A stretch of DNA of 7,209 nucleotides from Candidatus Parcubacteria bacterium (GTDB lineage Bacteria; Patescibacteriota; Minisyncoccia; UBA6257; JAPLYJ01): the NCBI GenBank assembly GCA_026395655.1, contig JAPLYJ010000006.1, forward strand, positions 1 to 7,209. Direction: 5' to 3'. Within the stretch, counting starts at the first letter, position 1. The number at the start of each line of letters is the position of its first letter. A program made the translations under genes and the position numbers. Under the pieces are notes generated by a model. It ran no database searches. It had not been told where the DNA came from and worked only from the letters and a program-made list of their open reading frames with translations. Below are positions 1 to 4,308 of the stretch, piece after piece.

Positions 1-561
1 ATTCTCTTTCAAAGTTTTTTCAGACAAACGAAAACTATCTGTTGATACTAATTTTAATTCACTTTCATTGTAATCAAAAAGAATCCCATTTAATTCCGGT
101 CTGCCGTTAGTATATCCAGCACTATTAATAATCTGACTTAAAGCATTAAAGAGAACCATATTTTCTAATTCAAAAAAATTATCAGATTTAATTTCAGGAA
201 TTACCGGAAAATCTTGGCTAGACAAACCTTGGATAGTAGCATCAAAATTTCCGCTTTTAATACTTAAAACATTATCTTTAGACTCTAAAACTATTTTTTC
301 TTCACTTAAATTAGATAAAAAATTAGATAAGGTTTTAGCAGGAACAGAGATCCCTTCTTCTTTGTCTCCTTCTTTTTCACTTTTGCCACTGACATAGGTA
401 TCTAACCCTATTTCTAAATCAGTAGCTGAAATCTTTAATTGACCTTTTTTAATTTCTAAAAGTAAATTATTTAAAACAGGTAGTGTTAGATTTTTACCTG
501 TAGCTCTTTCTGCCATGATAACCGCTTTTTTTAAACCTTCTACCAAAGATGTGAATTTCAT
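1..561 (-). CDS. dnaN: DNA polymerase III beta subunit (sliding clamp), N-terminal part, cut by the window edge
   Basis: DnaN forms the ring-shaped dimer that tethers the replicative polymerase to DNA. The reverse strand from 561 to 1 is open for 187 codons. It begins MKFTSLVEGLKKAV and continues with the family landmarks: LPVLNNLLLE at about residues 27-36, then ATDLEIGL at about 46-53, VPAKTL near 73-78, and DFPVIP at about 117-122. The segment LNGILFDY near 157-164 and the STDSFRLSE block near 171-179 match the usual 'NG.L.......ATD..RL' of the second clamp domain. Full DnaN is about 365-380 residues, so roughly half is present: domain 1 and the start of domain 2. The ATG chosen matches the conserved MKF start. 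No Shine-Dalgarno sequence is visible in the A/T-only leader. The gene follows dnaA on the same strand after a 226-base origin-like spacer, the usual order. Identity is sure; the missing C-terminus is only the window edge. Confidence 0.96.
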   Translation of the reverse strand, partial: MKFTSLVEGLKKAVIMAERATGKNLTLPVLNNLLLEIKKGQLKISATDLEIGLDTYVSGKSEKEGDKEEGISVPAKTLSNFLSNLSEEKIVLESKDNVLSIKSGNFDATIQGLSSQDFPVIPEIKSDNFFELENMVLFNALSQIINSAGYTNGRPELNGILFDYNESELKLVSTDSFRLSEKTLKEN

Positions 562-606
562 ATTTATATATTATTTTTATATTATACTTAAAATTATTAT
601 TATTAG
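562..606. other. candidate DNA unwinding element with trinucleotide-repeat tract
   Basis: Positions 593-605 are a run of four ATT triplets plus A. They are followed toward dnaN by a block (562-592) that contains almost only A and T. The nearest perfect DnaA box (620-628) is 14 bases away. In B. subtilis a three-base-periodic 'DnaA-trio' sits between the last boxes and the AT-rich element and guides DnaA onto single-stranded DNA. Order and spacing here are similar. The match to the published trio is partial: the central A of each triplet recurs on one strand, but the preferred G/A before it appears only in the first triplet. A minus-strand TATAAT at 581-586 could also be a dnaN -10 box, but no convincing -35 lies upstream. 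Confidence 0.4.
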
Positions 607-619
607 TGTTTGATGTTTT

Positions 620-628
620 TGTGGATAA
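620..628 (-). promoter_or_regulatory. DnaA box (perfect)
   Basis: The plus strand reads TGTGGATAA, so the minus strand carries the perfect consensus TTATCCACA. It is the box nearest the ATT-repeat/AT-rich block beside dnaN and would be the natural anchor for DnaA loading at the unwinding site. Confidence 0.82.
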
Positions 629-693
629 GCCTAAATATCCTTTATTATACTGCGTTTTTTGAAGAAAATGTATTTTTTAACTGAGGGAAAGTT

Positions 694-702
694 TGTGGAT
701 AA
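694..702 (-). promoter_or_regulatory. DnaA box (perfect)
   Basis: This is a second perfect TTATCCACA on the minus strand, in the same orientation as the box at 620-628 and 74 bases from it (about seven helical turns). Its A/T-rich flank continues toward dnaA. Confidence 0.82.
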
Positions 703-759
703 TATCTGCATATCTTTTTAAATTTTTAAAATTATTTTTATTTATTTTTTATCCCTAAG

Positions 760-780
760 ATATTCACAGGTTTTTCCACA
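760..780 (+). promoter_or_regulatory. pair of DnaA-box-like sites beside the dnaA stop
   Basis: TTTTCCACA at 772-780 fits the relaxed consensus TTWTNCACA. ATATTCACA at 760-768 differs from it at the first base. They lie 12 bases apart, start to start, on the plus strand, opposite in direction to the two perfect boxes, and end 7 bases before the dnaA stop codon. The first site is weak by itself and is supported mainly by its position next to the better one. Confidence 0.6.
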
Positions 781-787
781 GCTTTGG

Positions 788-2161
788 TTAAAGGTTGTAC
801 AGTAGTTCCTTAAGGTTAATTATTTCTTGAAAAAGAATGGTATTTTTAGAAAGTTCTTTTTCTATTTTCTCACAAGCATGCATAACCGTGGTATGATCTC
901 TCCCCCCAAAGACATCGCCGATAAAAGGATATGAACATTTTAATTCTTCTCTTAATAGATACATGGCGATTTGTCTTGGTTTAACAATATCTCTTTTGCG
1001 AGATTGCTTGATTAAGTCAGTTTCTGGAATACCATAGAATTGAGATGTTTTTTTAATAATATCTTTGTAATTAATAGATTTAACAGGTTGTTCTAAAATT
1101 TCAGTTAGAATTTTTTTAGTATCAATCAAATTAGGTTCATTCCTTTTTAATTTGAAATGAGCGATAACCCTATTGAGTGCCCCTTCTAACTCTCTGATAT
1201 TTTTAGGAATGCTTTCTGCAATATAGTTGATAACTTCATCAGGTAGAGGGTAATTTTTAACTTGGAGTTTGAATTTTAAAATAGCTATTCTAGTTTCTAC
1301 ATCTGGGTATCCGATGTCAGCGACCATACCTCCCTCAAAGCGGGATCGTAGCCTTTCTTCTATAGGTGCGATAGCTTTTGGAGGCCTATCAGAGGTGAAA
1401 ACAATCTGTTTATTATGCTCATATAAAGTATTAAAAACATGGAAAAGTTCTTCTTGGGTTTTGTCTTTATTTGCCATGAATTGGATATCATCTATTAAAA
1501 GTACATCTAAAGACCTATATTTTTTCTTAAAATCTTCCATGGTTTGCTGTTTGATAGCATTAACAATTTCACTAGCGAATTTTTCTGAAGAGATATAATA
1601 AATTTTAATTTTTTTACCTTTTTCTTGCCTGATTTTGTTACCTACGGCTTGCATAAGATGGGTTTTTCCTAATCCTACGCCTCCATAAATGAAAAGAGGG
1701 TTATATTTAGTACCAATGTTTTGGCTTATGACTATAGCAGCGGCTTGTGCCAACTCATTGTTTGCCCCTACGATATATGATTCAAAGGTATATTTAGAAT
1801 TAAGATTTGTCTCTGGATCTATACTAAATTCAGAAAAATTAAGCTGTTCATCTCCATTTTCTAAGATTTTTTCAGCCTTAAATTTAATAGGATTTTTAGC
1901 TAAAGGAGCTAGATGCGCATTACTAATAATATATTCTATTTGTTTAATATCAGGAAAATGATTGTAAAGAGCTTTGAGGATGAACTTATTATATTTTTTA
2001 ATAAGCCATTCTTTTGTAAAATTAGAAGGCGTAACAATGTAAACTGTATCATTTTTTACCTCTTTGATGTAGCTGTTTTGGAACCACGTCAAAAAATTAG
2101 CCCTTGAAATATTGAGCTCAATTTCACCGAGGATAGTTTTCCAAAGTTCCTCTAAATCCAT
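788..2161 (-). CDS. dnaA: chromosomal replication initiator protein DnaA
   Basis: DnaA is the AAA+ ATPase that binds DnaA boxes, melts the origin and recruits the replicative helicase. The 457-residue protein has the full family length and all four domains. Domain I (about 1-80) starts with the typical LWKTILGEIE and has FLTWFQ near 23-28. A short variable linker covers about 81-120. The ATPase follows with Walker A GGVGLGKT at 160-167, Walker B LLIDDIQF at 221-228, sensor 1 TSD at 256-258, an arginine-finger region ERLRSRF at 269-275 (R274 the likely finger), and sensor 2 in RELEGALNR at 323-331. The C-terminal helix-turn-helix domain includes SRKRDIVKPRQIAMYL at 387-402 and the DnaA signature GGRDHTTVMHA at 419-429. 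The ATG at 2161 gives the conserved domain I start and has an AAGGG element upstream. DnaA boxes flank the gene on both sides, and one overlaps its likely promoter. Nothing key is missing. Confidence 0.99.
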   Translation of the reverse strand: MDLEELWKTILGEIELNISRANFLTWFQNSYIKEVKNDTVYIVTPSNFTKEWLIKKYNKFILKALYNHFPDIKQIEYIISNAHLAPLAKNPIKFKAEKILENGDEQLNFSEFSIDPETNLNSKYTFESYIVGANNELAQAAAIVISQNIGTKYNPLFIYGGVGLGKTHLMQAVGNKIRQEKGKKIKIYYISSEKFASEIVNAIKQQTMEDFKKKYRSLDVLLIDDIQFMANKDKTQEELFHVFNTLYEHNKQIVFTSDRPPKAIAPIEERLRSRFEGGMVADIGYPDVETRIAILKFKLQVKNYPLPDEVINYIAESIPKNIRELEGALNRVIAHFKLKRNEPNLIDTKKILTEILEQPVKSINYKDIIKKTSQFYGIPETDLIKQSRKRDIVKPRQIAMYLLREELKCSYPFIGDVFGGRDHTTVMHACEKIEKELSKNTILFQEIINLKELLYNL

Positions 2162-2174
2162 GCTGTTTTTATTA

Positions 2175-2179
2175 CCCTT
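2175..2179 (-). promoter_or_regulatory. ribosome binding site of dnaA
   Basis: AAGGG on the minus strand lies 13 bases before the dnaA ATG, a long but usable spacing. It is the only reasonable Shine-Dalgarno core seen before any gene in this window; the other starts have A/T-rich leaders. Confidence 0.45.
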
Positions 2180-2185
2180 AGAATC

Positions 2186-2215
2186 ATTATATACTTGTTT
2201 ATATATTTTTCACAA
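2186..2215 (-). promoter_or_regulatory. dnaA promoter, overlapped by a DnaA box
   Basis: Read on the minus strand, a perfect -10 TATAAT (2191-2186) follows a -35-like TTGTGA (2215-2210, 4 of 6 to TTGACA) after 18 bases. Transcription would start near 2179, leaving a leader of about 18 bases before the ATG. The DnaA box at 2206-2214 covers the -35 element, so bound DnaA would be expected to block the promoter; DnaA autorepression of this kind is well known in other bacteria. Confidence 0.55.
2206..2214 (+). promoter_or_regulatory. DnaA box overlapping the dnaA -35 element
   Basis: TTTTTCACA matches TTWTNCACA. It lies 45 bases upstream of the dnaA start and covers most of the proposed -35 hexamer, which favours an autoregulatory role. 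Confidence 0.6.
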
Positions 2216-2246
2216 GCATAAATATGGTAAAAACGTGAATATCCTG

Positions 2247-2313
2247 TTGATATACTGTGGATAAGAGTTTTTATCTTAGTTTGACTTAAGAAAACAGAAA
2301 TGTTAATTTATAC
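2247..2313 (+). promoter_or_regulatory. possible promoter region of the rpmH-rnpA-yidC-jag operon
   Basis: A rightward promoter must lie in this gap, but no single candidate is clean. TTGATA (2247-2252, 5 of 6) with TTTTAT (2269-2274, 4 of 6) at 16 bases would enclose the perfect DnaA box. Alternatively TTGACT (2281-2286, 5 of 6) is followed at 17 bases only by TAATTT (2304-2309, 3 of 6). The assignment is by position and partial motif match. Confidence 0.3.
2256..2264 (-). promoter_or_regulatory. DnaA box (perfect)
   Basis: The plus strand reads TGTGGATAA, giving a perfect TTATCCACA on the minus strand. It sits midway between the divergent dnaA and rpmH genes, inside the possible spacer of a rightward promoter, so it may serve origin function, rpmH-operon control or both. 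Confidence 0.8.
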
Positions 2314-2342
2314 AGAGATTAATAAAAATAAAATTTTAAAAT

Positions 2343-2477
2343 ATGTCTACTACTTACCAACCTAAAAAGAAAAAAAGAGCCAGAACACACGGTTTTTTAA
2401 AAAGAAAACTTAGTGCTAATGGTAGAAATGTTTTGCTAAGAAGACGCAGAAAGGGTCGCAGTAGGATAGCTCTTTAA
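2343..2477 (+). CDS. rpmH: 50S ribosomal protein L34
   Basis: L34 is a small, very basic protein of the large ribosomal subunit. The 44-residue product begins MSTTYQPKKKKRARTHGF and continues with NGRNVLLRRRRKGRSRIAL. This matches the family pattern of a TYQP start, a basic stretch, HGF, then NGR.VL.RRR.KGR. Length is normal (44-47). It is the first gene rightward of the origin gap and lies 4 bases before rnpA, its usual partner. No Shine-Dalgarno sequence is visible in the A/T-rich leader; the start is fixed by the conserved N-terminus. Confidence 0.97.
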   Translation: MSTTYQPKKKKRARTHGFLKRKLSANGRNVLLRRRRKGRSRIAL

Positions 2478-2481
2478 AGAT

Positions 2482-2826
2482 ATGTTAGCTAAAAAATTAA
2501 GAATATGTAAAAAAAGCGATTTTGGTAAGATATTTAAATCAGGATCGCGTTCCAGCTCTTCTTTGATTAAAATTTTTTGGCTCAAAAATGATTCGTTAAA
2601 ATGTAGATTTGCATTTATCGTAGCTAACAGTGTTTCTAAGAAATCTACAGTTAGGAACAAGATTAAAAGACGTTTACGAGCTATAATATATAAACACATA
2701 AAAGAATTTGTTCCAGAGTTTGATTATATCATTATGGCACAAAAACCTTCAGTTGAAGCTGATTATCAAAGTGTAGAAATGACCATTGTCGATCAATTAA
2801 AGAAATATAAATTATTAAATGGCTAG
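2482..2826 (+). CDS. rnpA: ribonuclease P protein component
   Basis: RnpA is the protein cofactor of the RNase P ribozyme, which trims the 5' leader from precursor tRNAs. The 114-residue product has the normal family length. Typical features are the N-terminal LRICKKSDFGKIFKSG (about 6-21) and the strand RFAFIVANSVSKKS (about 42-55). The basic RNR-type motif follows as VRNKIKRRLRAI (about 57-68), where R58, N59, K62, R63, R64 and R66 form the conserved RNA-binding helix. The tail has the usual DYIIMAQKPS strand (81-90). It starts 4 bases after the rpmH stop, and its last 8 bases overlap yidC, suggesting one transcript with coupled translation. The Arg-Asn core is followed by Lys rather than the common Arg ('RNK' instead of 'RNR'), a conservative change. 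Confidence 0.96.
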   Translation: MLAKKLRICKKSDFGKIFKSGSRSSSSLIKIFWLKNDSLKCRFAFIVANSVSKKSTVRNKIKRRLRAIIYKHIKEFVPEFDYIIMAQKPSVEADYQSVEMTIVDQLKKYKLLNG

Positions 2827-3535
2827 CTCAGGATTATTTTTTACTGTATTGTACCAACCCCTCTTTAACGCTTTGATTTTTCTCTATAATTCTTTAGGGG
2901 GAGATTTAGGTTTAGCGGTTATTGTTTTAACCGCAATTTTAAGGTTAGCTTTGTGGCCTTGGTATCAGAGTAATTCTAGGTCGCAAAGAGCCATGACTAA
3001 AGTACAATCATTAGTATCAGATATTCAAAAACAGTATAAAGGAGATCAGCCTAAGCAAACTCAAGAGATGATGAGGATTTACAAAGAGAATAAGATTCAG
3101 CCTTTTGGCATGATCCTCTTTATGGTTGTCCAGTTTATTCTTCTCTGGGGTATGTTTAAAATTTTTCAAGGAGTTTTTGATGGTAAAATGTTCGCTTGGT
3201 TATACCCCTTTGTTCAACAGCCAGAAGTTTTAAATAATATGTTTTTGGGCTTTTTAGATTTAAGTAAACCATATATTGTTATGGCTATTATTGTTACAGT
3301 ATTCCAGTTTTTACAAACTAAGATTTCATTGTCAAACAATCAGGTTAAAGACAAAACAGCTAAGATGACACAAAATATTACCTTATATGTTATGCCCATA
3401 CTTATTTTTGTCATTTATTTAAAATTACCTTCTATTTTAGCTTTGTATTGGATGGTAATGTCACTTATCGGTTTTGTCCAAGAATTACTTGTTAAAAAAC
3501 AATTTGAAAAAGAAACACTTAAATTAAAAGCATAA
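2819..3535 (+). CDS. yidC: YidC/Oxa1-family membrane protein insertase (short form)
   Basis: YidC inserts and folds membrane proteins, alone or with the Sec translocon. The 238-residue product has the insertase core only: a hydrophobic N-terminal segment at about 5-25 and membrane helices at about 29-48, 96-118, 150-168, 188-202 and 207-223. R42 in ILRLALWP is the conserved groove arginine of the first core helix. A charged hairpin loop (about 50-95, AMTKVQSLVSDIQKQYKG then MMRIYKENKIQPFG) matches the cytoplasmic C1 coiled-coil loop that precedes core helix 2. There is no large periplasmic domain as in Gram-negative YidC, and no lipobox cysteine as in SpoIIIJ; the protein contains no cysteine at all. 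It overlaps rnpA by 8 bases and is followed 7 bases later by a jag-like gene, the classical partnership. No yidD lies between rnpA and yidC. Confidence 0.95.
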   Translation: MASSGLFFTVLYQPLFNALIFLYNSLGGDLGLAVIVLTAILRLALWPWYQSNSRSQRAMTKVQSLVSDIQKQYKGDQPKQTQEMMRIYKENKIQPFGMILFMVVQFILLWGMFKIFQGVFDGKMFAWLYPFVQQPEVLNNMFLGFLDLSKPYIVMAIIVTVFQFLQTKISLSNNQVKDKTAKMTQNITLYVMPILIFVIYLKLPSILALYWMVMSLIGFVQELLVKKQFEKETLKLKA

Positions 3536-3542
3536 AAGATAT

Positions 3543-4001
3543 ATGGAAGAATTTAAACAATTCCTTGAAAATTTTTTAAATATCTCTGGTATAGAAGGAT
3601 ATGATTTAGATGTTAAAGATCAAGAAGAAATTAGAGTGATAAAAGTAAACATTAAAGTATCTGATGGAAGTTTTTTAATTGGTAAATTTGGTCAAACTTT
3701 AGATGCCTTAGAACATATTTGGCGATCTGTATTGAATAAAAAAATGGGCTTAGAGTGGAAGCTTCATTTAGATGTTAATGGGTATAGAGAAGCTCAAAAT
3801 GCCATAGTATTAGAAACAGCTAGAAGAATGTCTAGGCAAGTGATGATCACTGGTAAGGAAGTCTCCCTAGAGCCCATGAACAGCCGTCAGAGGCTAGCTG
3901 TACACACTGAGCTGTCTTTAAACGCTGATGTGTATACCGAATCAATCGGAGAGGGCTTAGAGAGGCATATTGTTATTAAGCCCATAGATAGAGGAATTTA
4001 A
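3543..4001 (+). CDS. jag: Jag/KhpB-type RNA-binding protein (KH and R3H domains)
   Basis: Jag (KhpB, 'SpoIIIJ-associated') is a cytoplasmic RNA-binding protein linked to cell division and wall synthesis control in Firmicutes. The 152-residue product contains a KH domain at about 30-80 with the GXXG loop as GKFG (47-50) in LIGKFGQTLDALEHI. An R3H domain follows at about 85-150 with the signature R117-x3-H121 in MNSRQRLAVHTEL and the closing strand HIVIKPIDRG. The separate Jag_N domain found in the roughly 200-residue B. subtilis protein is absent; only about 30 residues precede the KH domain. It starts 7 bases after yidC, so it is almost certainly co-transcribed. Family membership is clear; the physiological role in this organism is inferred. 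Confidence 0.93.
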   Translation: MEEFKQFLENFLNISGIEGYDLDVKDQEEIRVIKVNIKVSDGSFLIGKFGQTLDALEHIWRSVLNKKMGLEWKLHLDVNGYREAQNAIVLETARRMSRQVMITGKEVSLEPMNSRQRLAVHTELSLNADVYTESIGEGLERHIVIKPIDRGI

Positions 4002-4026
4002 TTTTTAATTAAAATTAATCAAAAAT

Positions 4027-4308
4027 ATGGTTAATAAAAAAATAATTTTTATCGCTATCGCTTTAGTGGTAGTTTTAATAACAGGGTTTCTTGTTTTATC
4101 CACAGCAAACAAATGTGGAAAGATAGGTCAATTGGTCACCAGAAAAGCTAAAGGAATGAATAATATGGAACAAACTTATAAAGTTTGTGTGTTTAAAAAA
4201 GGAACCGTACATGAAACTGAATGCGGTTATGATGCTTATATAAATAAGCAATGTTTTCCTGGCGAATGTATCAAATGGGAAAAGTGTTATAGAAACGCTA
4301 CTATTTAA
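4027..4308 (+). CDS. small membrane-anchored six-cysteine protein, function unknown
   Basis: I do not recognise this 93-residue protein. It opens with MVNKK and one hydrophobic helix at about 5-26, either a signal anchor or an uncleaved signal peptide. A polar domain follows with six cysteines at 30, 54, 66, 76, 81 and 87. An even number on the probable outer side suggests up to three disulfides. It lies 25 bases after jag on the same strand, so it may be the last gene of the operon. The gap holds only an A/T palindrome and no Shine-Dalgarno sequence. Its stop overlaps the stop of the convergent gene by 4 bases. The open frame, operon-like spacing, clear membrane helix and cysteine pattern favour a real gene; the minus-strand frame across it (4096-4314) shows no family features. 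Confidence 0.72.
   Translation: MVNKKIIFIAIALVVVLITGFLVLSTANKCGKIGQLVTRKAKGMNNMEQTYKVCVFKKGTVHETECGYDAYINKQCFPGECIKWEKCYRNATI
4096..4104 (+). promoter_or_regulatory. isolated perfect DnaA-box sequence inside a gene
   Basis: TTATCCACA occurs at codons 24-26 of the small cysteine-rich protein gene, about 1.8 kb from the nearest origin box. In AT-rich DNA a chance match is quite possible, and no second box lies nearby. It could instead titrate DnaA near the origin; the sequence alone does not decide. Confidence 0.3.

Larger units (their letters stand above)
562..787. other. dnaA-dnaN intergenic region, likely oriC part with unwinding site
   Basis: This 226-base non-coding spacer holds two perfect DnaA boxes (620-628 and 694-702), one consensus-matching box (772-780) and one weak box (760-768). 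It also has long A/T-only runs at about 562-600 and 716-752. In Bacillus subtilis and many other bacteria the unwinding site lies in this same dnaA-dnaN gap, close to dnaN, with the boxes on the dnaA side; the layout here is the same. No ORF, tRNA or clear GC-rich terminator hairpin was seen. That this is the functional origin is an inference from box clustering, AT content and gene context. Confidence 0.8.
2162..2342. other. dnaA-rpmH intergenic region, second DnaA-box cluster and divergent promoters
   Basis: This 181-base spacer separates the leftward dnaA-dnaN genes from the rightward rpmH-rnpA-yidC genes. It holds a consensus DnaA box (2206-2214), a perfect one (2256-2264) and a weak reverse site, CGTGAATAT, at 2234-2242. 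It is AT-rich throughout, with a nearly A/T-only run just before rpmH (about 2317-2344). No ORF or structured RNA was recognised. With the dnaA-dnaN gap it forms a split origin arrangement as known from B. subtilis and Helicobacter. Confidence 0.75.

Noticed and set aside
1269..2107. Three plus-strand open frames opposite dnaA
   Set aside because: They lie wholly inside dnaA, whose motifs are unmistakable, and their products show no family features.
2436..2699. Minus-strand open frame across rpmH and rnpA
   Set aside because: It covers two well-conserved genes on the other strand and has no recognisable domain.
4003..4014. Perfect 12-base palindrome of A and T after jag, considered as a terminator
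   Set aside because: A stem of A-T pairs without any G-C pair and without loop is too weak for an intrinsic terminator, and such palindromes are common in AT-only runs.
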